14,649 nucleotides of DNA from an uncultured delta proteobacterium (GTDB lineage: Bacteria; Myxococcota_A; Polyangia; Polyangiales; Ga0077539): NCBI GenBank assembly GCA_903860995.1, contig CAIOSS010001086.1, positions 1-14,649 of the forward strand, read 5' to 3'. Numbering within the stretch: the first letter of the stretch is position 1; each line of letters starts with the position of its first letter. Of this stretch, positions 5,489 to 13,696 are shown in pieces. Position numbers and translations under genes: made by a program. Below the pieces are notes generated by a model. The model was given only the letters and a program-made list of their open reading frames with translations. It was not told where the DNA came from and made no database searches.

Positions 5489-8400
5489 CGCCGACCTCGC
5501 GCGCTGGATCGAAGACGTCGAACGCGAGGGCATCACCCCCCTGCGGTTGGCGCTCGCCGCGACCCTCGACGACGCCACGGGGGAGGCCGCGGCGCTGTTC
5601 CGCTTCGTGCGCGCCGACGTGCTCGCGACCGTCGGCCGCTACGATGAAGCCGTGGCGCTGCTCGAGTCCGCCCTCGCGATGGCGAGCGCCGAGGACGACC
5701 ACCATCTGCGGCTGCGCATCCGGATCCTGCTCGCGCAGCTCTACGCCGAGACGGGCCGGACCCCCGCGGCGCTCGCGCTCCGACCGGCGCTGCTCGTCGC
5801 GGCGCAGACGACCGAGATTCCGCTCGAATCACGCGTCGAGGCCGGCCAGTGGGCCGTGCGGCAGGGGCTCCTGTCGGTGGCCCCGGACGACCTGCTCGCC
5901 GAACTCGACGCGCTCGCGGGTTTCGACGATGAGCTTCCCGCGCCGGTGCGAGCCGAGACGCAGGTGCTCCGCGCGCTCGTGCAGGTGCGCAACGCCGACG
6001 CCCGCGCGGTCGATGCCGCCCTCGCCGCGGTCGACGTGATCTCCGACGCGCAGTTTCACGTCGCCCTGCTGGAGGTCGCGCGGCTTGCACATCGCCTCGG
6101 GGACAACGGCGCCGCGATGCTCCGCTGTCGCCAACTCCTGGCGCAGAAGCCACCGTCGCTTCTCCGGGACGCCGCGCGGCTGTGCCTCGGGATGGCGGCG
6201 TGGCACTCCGGTCGCTACGAAGACGCCGAGGCGGCCTTCGGGGCGGTCCTCGCGGCGCCCGACGCCCACCCCGCCGATGTGGCGGCCGCGCGGCTCAACC
6301 GCGTGCTCCTCGCGTCCGCGCGCGGCACCCGTCCGAGCGCGGACGACGTCGCCGTGCTCTTCGACGCCGAGGCCGAGGAAGGACCGCACGCGGCGGTCCT
6401 GCATCACGCGCGGGGCCAGCATCTGTTGCTGATGGAGAGCCGCCCGGCCGAGGCGCTGCGGGCGTTCGACACGGCGCTCACCTTCCTCGATGAGGCCGGC
6501 GAGCCCGACCACGCGGTCGAGACCCGCGCCCTGCGTGCCCTCGCGCTGGCGAGCCTGGGCCGCTTCGAAGACGCCGAACAGGCGCTCGCGGAGGCCGAAG
6601 CCGCGTTGGGCGAGGCCAGCGCGCAGATCCACGCGCGCTTCACGCAGCTCCGCGGGTACGTCTCGACGCTGCGCATCGACGCCGCGCCCGCCAACGCCGC
6701 GCGCGACCTCGCCCGCGCCGAAGACGACTTCGCGCACGCCGAGGCGGGCTTCGCCATCACGGGGCGGGTCGAGGCGGTGGAGTCGGTGCGCCTCGAGCGG
6801 GCGCGCATGGCCGCCGAGCGGGGCGATCCGGCCCGTGCCATCGCGCTCATCGCGTCGGCGATCGAGGACCCGGACGAGCGCCCCGCGGAGTGGCTGCGGT
6901 GCGCGCAGGCGGCGCACGACGCGGGGGCGCGCGGCGCAGCGATCGCGCTGTGTGATGCGGCGCTCGCGGTGCGCGCGACGCTCTCCCCGGCGCTCTGCAA
7001 CACGGCGCTGCTCCACCGGGTGGTGGCCCTCGCCGGAATCGACGGACACCGTGCCCTCGCCGAGGCCACGGAACTCATCGCGACCGGCGCGTTGTCGGGC
7101 AACGCGGCGACCCAGGTGCGGGTCAACCGCGTCGGGATGCTGCTCGACCTGGGGCTCACCGTACCCGCGGCGGATCGGGCGTTTCTGCTGTCGGACGAGT
7201 GCCTCGCGAACGCACGCTGGCCCGACACCGTCCGGGCGATCCGCGCGTCTCTGTGGCTGAGCCTCGCGAGCCCCGAGCACGCCAAGGAGGCGCTCGCGGA
7301 GATCGACGACGACGATCAGGAGGGCCGTCGGATGCTCGCGAGCCGGCATCTCCTGCTGGCGAACGCGTACCTCCGCACCGGGCAGCTCGACGCCGCGCGG
7401 GAGAGTCACCGGCGCGGGAGCGCGCTCATGGAGCGGGTCGCGGAGTCCGAGCGCCCGCCGTTGTTGATGATGTCGGGCTCGCTGCAGATCGGCCTCGGCG
7501 ATCACCACGGCGCCCGGGCCAGCTTCACGCGCAGCCTCGCGCTCCTCGATGCGCGCGGCGTGCGAAACACCACCCATCGCGCCGCCCGGATTCAGCTCGC
7601 CCTCACGAGCGTCTACCTCGACGACGCGCGCCCCGCGGCGCAGGCCTCCCTCGAGGCGCTGCTGGACGAACCGGACATCGCCACCGATGGCGGCTCCCAC
7701 GCCTACGCGCTGCAGGTGCTCGGGCTCGTCGCGGGATCTCCGGAGCACCTCGAAGAATCCGCCCGGCGCTTCGAGGCTCTCGGCGATCACGGCGCGGCGA
7801 GCCTCTCCGCGGAGCTATCCGGCCATCTGGCGCAGGACCACGGCGACGGCCCGCGGGCGCGCGCGCAGTTCGAGCGGGCCTTGCGGCTCACCGAGGCGAT
7901 GCGCGTCGACCTCGAAGACGGCCCCGATCGGGCCGCGATGCGTCGCGCGGCGAGCCAGCGCGCGGTGACCCTCCTCGACCAGTGCGTGCGCAACGGCGAC
8001 GACGACGCGGCGCTCGCGGTCCCGCTGCGCCTGCACCACCCCGGGGGCTTCATCGCGGCGCCGCCGCTCGACCTCGCCGCGCTCTCCGCGGTGCTGCCGA
8101 CCGATGCGCTCGCGGTGGAGTATCTCCTCGGCGACGCCGAGCTGATCGCCGTGGTGATGCACCGCGACGGTCGCGCCCTCGTGCGCACCCCATGGAGCAC
8201 CGACGACGCCGCGGCGCTCGCCCAGTTCGACGCGCTCGGTGCCCTGCTCTCCGGCGCCCTCTCCGCCGGCGACGCCCACGGCATCGAGCGCGCCCTGGCC
8301 ACCCTCTCGGCGCGGCTCATCCACCCGTTGGCGGCGCATCTCACCGGTCGCTCGCGGCTCATCCTCGGACCCGGCTTCGAGTTCGCGGCCGTGCCGTTTT

Positions 8401-9134
8401 CCGCGCTCTCGCTCGGCCCCGAAGGCCCGTCGTTGCTCGAGGCGGGCGTCGACTGCACGCGGCTCCTCGCGCTCGCCCGGGGGATCGCGCACCCGGGTCC
8501 CGTCCCGACGCCCGCGTCGGTGCTCCTGCTGCGCGGCGACGACGGGCTCGCGGGCGGTCCGCCGCTGGCCTTCGCCGACGAAGAGCTCACCCGCATCGCG
8601 GCCCGTCTCCAGGCCGCCGGGCGCACGGTGCGCGCCTGCCCCGCGGCCGCCCCGCTCGAGGCGCTGCGCGAGGCGCTCGTGTCCTGCGACGTCATTCACT
8701 ACGCGGGGCACGTCCGTCGCCGCGCGCGCCCCGACGGACCTGGCTACGACACCCTCGCCTTTCCTGCGGGCCTCGCCTTCGCGGCCTCGGAGCTTGCCGG
8801 CCTCGTCCTCGCGCGCGCCCCGGTGGTGGTGCTCTCGGGCTGCGAGAGCGGCGATGTGCTCTCGGGCGGCTCGGACGTCGCGGGCGGTCTCGTGCGGCCG
8901 CTCTTCGCCGCGGGGGCGAGCGCGGTCGTGTCGTCCCTCTGGCCCGTCTCCGACGAGCGCACCCTCCGGGACATGGATCGCCTCTACGCCGCCTGGCTGG
9001 GCGGTCTGCCGCTTGATCGCGCGCTCGGGGCGGCGGCGCGCGCGGGGTTCCACGAGGCGGTGCGGGCAGGGGTTTCGCGTACGTTTGCGCTGCTCCACGC
9101 GGCGAATTTCCATCTCTATTCGCTGCCTCGCTGA
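5478..9134 (+). CDS. TPR-CHAT caspase-like peptidase, 1218 aa
   Basis: The N-terminal 860 residues are an almost unbroken array of alanine/leucine-rich helical hairpins of TPR type (for example GRYDEAVALLESALAMA and GRYEDAEAAFGAVLAAP). The C-terminal domain (about 870-1215) is a CHAT peptidase, the caspase/separase-like fold. The catalytic histidine is in HYAGH (H1078) and the catalytic cysteine in VVVLSGCESG (C1122). Both are present, so it should be an active cysteine peptidase. The family cleaves protein partners, often after activation through the TPR part, as known for the Csx29 protease of type III-E CRISPR and for CHAT proteases that activate bacterial gasdermins. There is no signal peptide, so it is cytoplasmic. 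The start is TTG 5478, overlapping the previous stop by 11 bases, with GAGGTG 7 bases upstream. No other in-frame start is near. It is the last gene of the triad. Confidence 0.92.
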   Translation: MPSSADLARWIEDVEREGITPLRLALAATLDDATGEAAALFRFVRADVLATVGRYDEAVALLESALAMASAEDDHHLRLRIRILLAQLYAETGRTPAALALRPALLVAAQTTEIPLESRVEAGQWAVRQGLLSVAPDDLLAELDALAGFDDELPAPVRAETQVLRALVQVRNADARAVDAALAAVDVISDAQFHVALLEVARLAHRLGDNGAAMLRCRQLLAQKPPSLLRDAARLCLGMAAWHSGRYEDAEAAFGAVLAAPDAHPADVAAARLNRVLLASARGTRPSADDVAVLFDAEAEEGPHAAVLHHARGQHLLLMESRPAEALRAFDTALTFLDEAGEPDHAVETRALRALALASLGRFEDAEQALAEAEAALGEASAQIHARFTQLRGYVSTLRIDAAPANAARDLARAEDDFAHAEAGFAITGRVEAVESVRLERARMAAERGDPARAIALIASAIEDPDERPAEWLRCAQAAHDAGARGAAIALCDAALAVRATLSPALCNTALLHRVVALAGIDGHRALAEATELIATGALSGNAATQVRVNRVGMLLDLGLTVPAADRAFLLSDECLANARWPDTVRAIRASLWLSLASPEHAKEALAEIDDDDQEGRRMLASRHLLLANAYLRTGQLDAARESHRRGSALMERVAESERPPLLMMSGSLQIGLGDHHGARASFTRSLALLDARGVRNTTHRAARIQLALTSVYLDDARPAAQASLEALLDEPDIATDGGSHAYALQVLGLVAGSPEHLEESARRFEALGDHGAASLSAELSGHLAQDHGDGPRARAQFERALRLTEAMRVDLEDGPDRAAMRRAASQRAVTLLDQCVRNGDDDAALAVPLRLHHPGGFIAAPPLDLAALSAVLPTDALAVEYLLGDAELIAVVMHRDGRALVRTPWSTDDAAALAQFDALGALLSGALSAGDAHGIERALATLSARLIHPLAAHLTGRSRLILGPGFEFAAVPFSALSLGPEGPSLLEAGVDCTRLLALARGIAHPGPVPTPASVLLLRGDDGLAGGPPLAFADEELTRIAARLQAAGRTVRACPAAAPLEALREALVSCDVIHYAGHVRRRARPDGPGYDTLAFPAGLAFAASELAGLVLARAPVVVLSGCESGDVLSGGSDVAGGLVRPLFAAGASAVVSSLWPVSDERTLRDMDRLYAAWLGGLPLDRALGAAARAGFHEAVRAGVSRTFALLHAANFHLYSLPR

Positions 9135-9205
9135 AAAGCGCGCGGCGGTTTGGAAAGCCCCGCGGCTGACTCCTTCCTTCCCCTCGGCGGAGGAGAGGGA
9201 GCGAG

Positions 9206-9745
9206 ATGGACGAGCGCAGAGCCGGAACAGGCATTCTCAAGTGGATCAACAAGGGCGAGTTCGCGCGGACCCTGGCGGAGAACTACCGACACGCGATGGA
9301 GCGCGTCTGCGGTAGCCCCGACGACCGGAACAAGATCGATCTCTACGAGTTCGCGAGCGGGGCACTCGGGCGCAGCGCGGGGGTCCCCACGGAGGTGGCG
9401 CAGGGATGGCTGATCAACGTCATCGGCGAGTGCGATATGGGCGTGCTGTTGTTCTTCGCGGGACGCCTCCCGGTGGGCGCGGCGGTGGCGCAGCACCTGA
9501 ACCGCACGCTGCTGCAGCTCACGATGCATTACCGCAAGGACGAGCGGAGCAAGGGCCGTTGGCAGCGCGAGCTGATTGCCTATCTCGAAACCAACGGAAA
9601 GACCGTGCGCTCACAGCAGGTCGATGAGCTCGACTGGTCCGAACTCCCCGGGGACGTGCGGCAGCTGGCGTTGTCGTCGCAGGCCCGGGAGATCGACGTT
9701 CAACTGTGGCCGATCAAGGCCCAAAACCAGCAGATCGGGGGCTGA
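9206..9745 (+). CDS. Hypothetical protein, first of four LPxxVR-tail proteins, 179 aa
   Basis: First gene of the downstream cluster, 71 bases after the CHAT gene, with a purine-rich RBS (GGAGGAGAGGGAG). The product is soluble. Its N-terminal half is helical (FARTLAENYRHAMERVC, then YEFASGALGRSAGVP). A short hydrophobic block (GVLLFFAGRLPVGAAVA, about 79-95) is too polar at its ends to be a confident membrane helix. The C-terminal 60 residues have a pattern shared with the gene at 10214: W..EL..Y, then NGKTVR, then W-S-ELPGDVR (144-152), then RE before a final W. The gene ends four bases before the next ATG. No known family is recognised. The shared tail suggests these products interact with a common partner, possibly the AAA ATPase encoded downstream. 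Confidence 0.75.
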   Translation: MDERRAGTGILKWINKGEFARTLAENYRHAMERVCGSPDDRNKIDLYEFASGALGRSAGVPTEVAQGWLINVIGECDMGVLLFFAGRLPVGAAVAQHLNRTLLQLTMHYRKDERSKGRWQRELIAYLETNGKTVRSQQVDELDWSELPGDVRQLALSSQAREIDVQLWPIKAQNQQIGG

Positions 9746-9749
9746 TTCC

Positions 9750-10217
9750 ATGATTGGACTCTTCATCATCGGAGTGGGCCTTCTGCTGGTCGGGGCGGTG
9801 TTCTGGGCGGACGTGTGCGAGTGGTTCAGCGAGCACGCTTACCCGTGGCTGCAGCTCAACGTCCCGTCGCTGGCGCCGTACATTCTCGACGCGTTCAAGT
9901 TCATTGACGAGAACGTCGGGGTGCCCACCCGGCGGGTCGTGGTGAAGGCCTGGAAGAAGGTGCGTTCGTACGTGCTGCAGGCCTCCGTGGAGTTCGAGAA
10001 GGTGGGCGGTCGGTACATCCGCCGGGTGCATTCCTTCCTGCAAGACAAGCTCGGTGAGGACGCGAAGATCGTCGAGCGCAAGGAGGAGACGGAGGTTCCC
10101 TACGAGAACCTGCCGGAGAGCGTGCGCGCCGAGATGATGGAGCGTCGCAAAGCCGCCAAGGTGGACTTCGTCAAGACCCGCGACCAGGAACTCCTCTCGA
10201 TGGAGCAGGGCGCGTGA
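9750..10217 (+). CDS. Membrane-anchored hypothetical protein, 155 aa
   Basis: ATG 9750 is chosen because it gives a clean N-terminal membrane helix (IGLFIIGVGLLLVGAVFWA, 2-20) right after the previous stop. The upstream in-frame extension to 9576 overlaps the previous gene and looks non-coding. After the helix come an aromatic amphipathic segment (WFSEHAYPWLQL), a basic helical stretch (TRRVVVKAWKKVRSYVL) and an acidic/basic tail that holds VPYENLPESVR (116-126). That tail matches in layout the tails of the genes at 9206, 10214 and 10642. The closest relative in the window is the 111-aa product at 10642, which shares the order membrane helix, FW-acidic start, basic helix, E.-.VP...(L/I)P..V. 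The stop overlaps the next GTG (GTGA). It is probably a small inner-membrane component of a complex. Function unknown. Confidence 0.75.
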   Translation: MIGLFIIGVGLLLVGAVFWADVCEWFSEHAYPWLQLNVPSLAPYILDAFKFIDENVGVPTRRVVVKAWKKVRSYVLQASVEFEKVGGRYIRRVHSFLQDKLGEDAKIVERKEETEVPYENLPESVRAEMMERRKAAKVDFVKTRDQELLSMEQGA

Positions 10218-10642
10218 CGCGCACGCAGATCGGGCTTCTGCTCTCGGCGGTGGTGTTATCGGTCTGGCGACTGGGGCGTTGGCTCGAGCGCTCGCAGGAG
10301 AACGAACTCGACACCTGGGCGGCGCGGGAGCTTTCCACGCTACTCGCCACGACGCGCACGCACGACGCGCACGCCATCGAGGAGTCCCTCGCCGGGCGCA
10401 CCCACGATGCCTCGCTCCAGGGATGGATCGACGCGCAGGAGAGCGGGGCCGAGCTGGTCTTTCGCCGTGTGGAGAAGCGCTACAACGTCGAGCTGGTGGT
10501 GTTCTTCAAGGGCGGCCGCCGGGTGCTCGAGCGGGCCTGCGGCTGGGAGGAGTTGCCCGAGGAGGTGCGCGGACGCTTCCTCGGGAGCGAGCGCGAAGCG
10601 CACATTCCCTGGCGGGCTCCATGGAAGAAGGGAGTCGCCTGA
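10214..10642 (+). CDS. Hypothetical protein with N-terminal hydrophobic helix, 142 aa
   Basis: Starts with GTG 10214 in a 4-base overlap (GTGA) with the previous stop. The RBS GGAGCAGGG lies within the end of the previous gene. Residues 6-19 (IGLLLSAVVLSVW) form a short hydrophobic helix followed by basic residues, consistent with a single membrane anchor or an uncleaved signal. A helical, charged middle is followed by a beta-hairpin-like segment YNVELVVFFKGGRRVLERA (90-108) and the signature WEELPEEVR (111-119). The C-terminal half aligns by eye with that of the 179-aa protein at 9206, so the two look paralogous. Stop and next start share one base (TGATG). No family is recognised. A role as a membrane-linked subunit is inferred from the neighbours. 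Confidence 0.72.
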   Translation: MTRTQIGLLLSAVVLSVWRLGRWLERSQENELDTWAARELSTLLATTRTHDAHAIEESLAGRTHDASLQGWIDAQESGAELVFRRVEKRYNVELVVFFKGGRRVLERACGWEELPEEVRGRFLGSEREAHIPWRAPWKKGVA

Positions 10643-10977
10643 TGTTCTTCTTGATTCCGGCGGCGGTCATGGCCGTCGTGGGGGCGGTGGCGGGCGCGTT
10701 GATCTCGAGCTTCTGGGATGAGATCCGCGGAGTGATCTACCGCTGGCTGACCGATCACGGGCTCGCCCGGACGGCGAGGGTGTTCTTGAAAATCGAGGTC
10801 CTCCCGGCGCAGATGCTTTACAAGCTGACCACCCTGGTCAAGCCTCATGAGCGGCAGTCGAAGACTCAAGTCGACGAGCGGGTGGTCCCGAAGAGCGAGA
10901 TTCCTCCGGAGGTCCAGGCGCGGCGAAACGCGCTGATCCACGAGGAAATCGAGGTTACCGATCTCGTGTACGGCTGA
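10642..10977 (+). CDS. Small membrane-anchored hypothetical protein, 111 aa
   Basis: ATG 10642 overlaps the preceding stop by one base, with AGGGAG about 10 bases upstream. The in-frame extension to 10279 is a shadow of the previous gene. The N-terminus is a membrane helix (FFLIPAAVMAVVGAVAGALI, 2-21), followed by SFWDEIRGVIYRWL, a basic helical middle and an acidic tail with VVPKSEIPPEVQ (81-92). Layout and tail resemble the 155-aa product at 9750, supporting duplication. The AAA ATPase gene follows after 19 bases. Small membrane anchors encoded directly before an AAA ATPase often recruit or regulate it. That role is inference here. No named family is recognised. Confidence 0.75.
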   Translation: MFFLIPAAVMAVVGAVAGALISSFWDEIRGVIYRWLTDHGLARTARVFLKIEVLPAQMLYKLTTLVKPHERQSKTQVDERVVPKSEIPPEVQARRNALIHEEIEVTDLVYG

Positions 10978-10996
10978 GAGGAAAGGGACTGTTCTC

Positions 10997-12052
10997 ATGG
11001 GATTTTTCTCTGATCGCGTCGTGCCTCCAAGAGCCGCGGCGCCGACGCCGACGCCGACCGCGCGCCCGACGGTTCTGCCCGTCGTGGGGCAGCCACCGAA
11101 GGGGGTCGCCGAGGAGGGGGAGCGTTCGAATCGATACGAGTCGGCGCCGCCGCGATTTCGACTGGAGGACGTGATCCTGCCGGGCGGGGCGCGCTCGCAG
11201 GTGGAGTCGCTGGTCGGCAAGATCGAGCACCACCAGACGCTCTACGAGCAGTGGGGACTGGGCGCGATCGACCCGGGCGGGCGGCGCGTGGCGATCAACC
11301 TGTTTGGACCGCCGGGGTCGGGCAAGACGATGTGCGCGGAGGGCATCGCGGCGCGGCTCGGGCGGCCCATCCTCACGGTGAACTACGCCGAACTCGAGTC
11401 GAAGTACGTCGGCGAGACGCCGAAGAACATCGTCGCGGCCTTCGCGGCGGCGCGGCAGAGCGAGGCGGTGTTGTTCTTCGACGAGGCCGACTCGATTCTG
11501 GGGCGGCGGCTGACCAGCGTGACGCAGTCGGCCGATCACGGCGTCAACGTGAGTCGCAGCGTGATGCTGCTGCAGATGGACCGCTTTGAAGGCGTGGTGG
11601 TGTTCGCCACCAACCTGGCGAAGAACTACGACGGGGCGTTTGTACGGCGCATCCTCGGTCACGTGGAGATTCCGCTCCCCGACCGGGCGGGGCGCGAGCG
11701 GCTGGGGGCGAGGTTTCTGGTGGCGTCGCTGCCGCGGGCCGAGGAGGTGACGCCGGCGTGGCTGGCGGAGATCACCGACGGGCTCTCCGGCGGCGAGATG
11801 CTGCAACTGGTGATCGGCGCGGCGACGCGGGCGGTGCAGCGCGCGGGCGACGCGCGGCGGGTGACGCGGGACGACCTCGCGGCGGAGGAGCGGGCGTCGC
11901 GGGCCGCGCGCCGGGCGGTGGGGCTCGACGCGGCAACGACGGTCCACGAGGAGGTTCACACCCCGACGCCGGCCGAGTTGGCGGCGCTGCGGGCGAAGGC
12001 GGGCCTCAGCGCGGGAGAGCGGCCGATCGAACAGGATGAGGCGGCCTCGTGA
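10997..12052 (+). CDS. Classic-type AAA ATPase, 351 aa
   Basis: A single AAA module with every key element: Walker A GPPGSGKT (104-111), an aromatic pore-loop motif KYVGE (136-140), Walker B VLFFDEAD (158-165, D162/E163), sensor-1 asparagine in VVFATN (N206), arginine-finger position RR (217-218) in the AFVRRI context, and a helical lid with LSGGEMLQL (263-271). These place it in the classic AAA clade (FtsH, Vps4 or SpoVK-like), whose members form hexamers and pull on proteins through the central pore. The N-terminal 50 residues are Pro/Thr-rich and disordered, and the C-terminal 50 are charged helix. There is no peptidase domain, so it would act as an unfoldase or remodeller, or feed a separate protease. 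A metalloprotease is encoded 1.6 kb downstream. ATG 10997 has GAGAGGAAAGGGA upstream. Confidence 0.9.
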   Translation: MGFFSDRVVPPRAAAPTPTPTARPTVLPVVGQPPKGVAEEGERSNRYESAPPRFRLEDVILPGGARSQVESLVGKIEHHQTLYEQWGLGAIDPGGRRVAINLFGPPGSGKTMCAEGIAARLGRPILTVNYAELESKYVGETPKNIVAAFAAARQSEAVLFFDEADSILGRRLTSVTQSADHGVNVSRSVMLLQMDRFEGVVVFATNLAKNYDGAFVRRILGHVEIPLPDRAGRERLGARFLVASLPRAEEVTPAWLAEITDGLSGGEMLQLVIGAATRAVQRAGDARRVTRDDLAAEERASRAARRAVGLDAATTVHEEVHTPTPAELAALRAKAGLSAGERPIEQDEAAS

Positions 12053-12126
12053 GCACGCATGATCCACCGGGGGAGAATCGCGAGTAGCGCGGACGAACTC
12101 GTGTTATCCCCGGGACGGGGGTGTTG

Positions 12127-12969
12127 ATGTCGAATCACTGGATCACCTGGCAGTGTGTGGCGTGTGAAAACCACGTCACGATCGCGTGGATCGTGGAGCC
12201 GGGCTGGCCATCGGGGCTCAATCACCTCCGATCCGGCCTGTGTGGCGAGTGCTTCCCGGCACGCGCCGCGGAGTTCTTCGTCATCGACGAGGCGGTCGAG
12301 GCGCAGATGCGCGAACTCACCGGCGCGTTGGGCGAGCGGATCGTGGAGAAGGTTCCGGCGATGGAGGGGCGACCGAAGGAGCGCTTCCTCGCGCTCGGCC
12401 TCTCGGACGCGGCGGCGCGGGCGGCGGCCGAGGCCTGGTCGGAGCTGCGCGGATCCCTCGACGCACGAAACAAGCGCGCTCGGGCGGCTCGGGAGGGCCA
12501 CCTCCAGCGCGTCGCCTCGGCGTGTCTCGAAGCGGGTTTCACCCTGTTGACTCCGGCCGAGTCCGAACTGCTCAGTCGTCTCGGGGGGAAGACGGTCACT
12601 CTCCAGGACAGCGCGCAGGTCCCGCTGCTGGTAGGGACTCCCCATGTTCCGTCGTCGCTGGTGCCGCGCGAGGACACTCCCCCGATCGAGGGAGAACACG
12701 GGTTGTTCTATGTACTGGGAGAAGAGATCCAGTTGATCGTGCCGCCCAACGCGGGGGCGACCCTGCGGATGCGGGCGGCCGGGTGGACGGACGTCGAGCC
12801 GGCCACCACCAGCCCGGTCGATGGGTCGGTGATGCGGGCGATCTTCGCGCACGAAGAGGCGGAGGGTCGATACGGCGGCGTGGCGGGGCTCCTCGCCGAG
12901 CGGGAAGTGAGCTTTCGCGACCCGGCAGTGCAGCAGATTCTCGATCAAAGCAGACAGAAGAGAGAGTGA
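12127..12969 (+). CDS. Zinc-ribbon protein of unknown function, 280 aa
   Basis: The N-terminus has two CxxC knuckles, C10-V-A-C13 and C39-G-E-C42, with a beta-like spacer: a zinc ribbon. The following 90 residues are strongly helical (VEAQMRELTGALGERIVEKV, then AARAAAEAWSELRGSLDARN) and may form a coiled coil or bundle. The C-terminal half is mixed, with hydrophobic strands (GLFYVLGEEIQLIVPP) and no catalytic motif that I know. Zinc ribbons at this position often mediate protein or nucleic-acid contacts. ATG 12127 is preferred, with GGGACGGGGG upstream; a GTG two codons earlier (12121) is the alternative. A 74-base gap separates it from the AAA gene, the largest gap inside the cluster, so an internal promoter is possible. 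The next gene begins five bases after its stop. Confidence 0.78.
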   Translation: MSNHWITWQCVACENHVTIAWIVEPGWPSGLNHLRSGLCGECFPARAAEFFVIDEAVEAQMRELTGALGERIVEKVPAMEGRPKERFLALGLSDAAARAAAEAWSELRGSLDARNKRARAAREGHLQRVASACLEAGFTLLTPAESELLSRLGGKTVTLQDSAQVPLLVGTPHVPSSLVPREDTPPIEGEHGLFYVLGEEIQLIVPPNAGATLRMRAAGWTDVEPATTSPVDGSVMRAIFAHEEAEGRYGGVAGLLAEREVSFRDPAVQQILDQSRQKRE

Positions 12970-12974
12970 CCACG

Positions 12975-13655
12975 ATGACTCAAGAAGAGCGTCCGAAGGG
13001 GATCTTTGCTTCCTTGAAGGGACTGGCGAGCGTCGTCGCCGGGGAGGGGGTGCATGCGCTCGTCCAGCCGTTCGAGGGGCAGGTGGATGTCGATCTCGAG
13101 CGAGGACGGGTGATGCTCTCGGACGCGCTGCTGGGGCGGATGATCCGGCGGGCGGCGCTGGAGAGCCCGGAGATCGAGCTGCTGGATTTCGACTGGGATG
13201 GTGCGGCGTACCGCTGCCGGGTGCGGGCGAAGGAGCGCGTGGTGGTCGTGCGGATCACGCCCGAGCACATCCGATGGAGCGAAGGGCTCATCGAGTTTCG
13301 TGGATCGACCCCGGAGCCGCCCGTGATCGAGGATGCGCCGGTCGGCAACTGGCTGATGGCACGGTTTACCAACATCTTCGGGGGCACCGATCTGGGCACG
13401 AAGGTACTCTCGTCCGTGGCCCCGGAGGGACTCAGTTGGAGCGGGCAGACCGTGACGTGGCGCCGACCGCTGGACGGGGCGGCGCCTGGACTCGCGGGAA
13501 TGCTGGCGGGGGCGCCGTCCATCGAGGGGAAGATCACGCACGACGCGCGTGGAATGTGGATCACCGTCTCGGGCGGACGATCGACGCTCCTGCCGTTGGT
13601 GGGGTTTCTCGCGCCGCGGATGCTGTCAGTGATTCGCGCAAAGTTTGAAAAGTGA
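12975..13655 (+). CDS. Beta-rich hypothetical protein, 226 aa
   Basis: Starts at ATG 12975, five bases after the zinc-ribbon gene, with AGAGAGAG as RBS within the end of that gene. The N-terminal 30 residues (GIFASLKGLASVVAGEGVHALV) form an amphipathic helix that could bind a membrane surface. The rest is dominated by alternating hydrophobic strands: QVDVDLERGRVML, IELLDFDWDGAAYRCRVRAK, RVVVVRITPEHIRW, GLSWSGQTVTWRR and GMWITVSGG. This looks like a curved beta-sheet or lipid-binding barrel-like protein. A relation to lipid-binding families such as DUF2993 is only a thought, not supported by a motif. No signal peptide, no cysteine motif and no catalytic residues are evident. The position between zinc-ribbon and metalloprotease genes makes it part of the same system. 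Confidence 0.72.
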   Translation: MTQEERPKGIFASLKGLASVVAGEGVHALVQPFEGQVDVDLERGRVMLSDALLGRMIRRAALESPEIELLDFDWDGAAYRCRVRAKERVVVVRITPEHIRWSEGLIEFRGSTPEPPVIEDAPVGNWLMARFTNIFGGTDLGTKVLSSVAPEGLSWSGQTVTWRRPLDGAAPGLAGMLAGAPSIEGKITHDARGMWITVSGGRSTLLPLVGFLAPRMLSVIRAKFEK

Positions 13656-13696
13656 AGCAAGTGCGGCCGGGGATGACTGCGAAAGGGTGAAAGAAC

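Noticed and set aside
5829..7790. 653-residue minus-strand ORF opposite the TPR array
   Set aside because: Its composition mirrors the TPR coding strand and it has no recognisable domain. The plus-strand CHAT protein with an intact dyad is clearly the real gene.
7199..9016. 605-residue plus-strand ORF inside the CHAT gene in another frame
   Set aside because: It is extremely arginine/alanine/proline-rich and overlaps the conserved CHAT catalytic region in a different frame.
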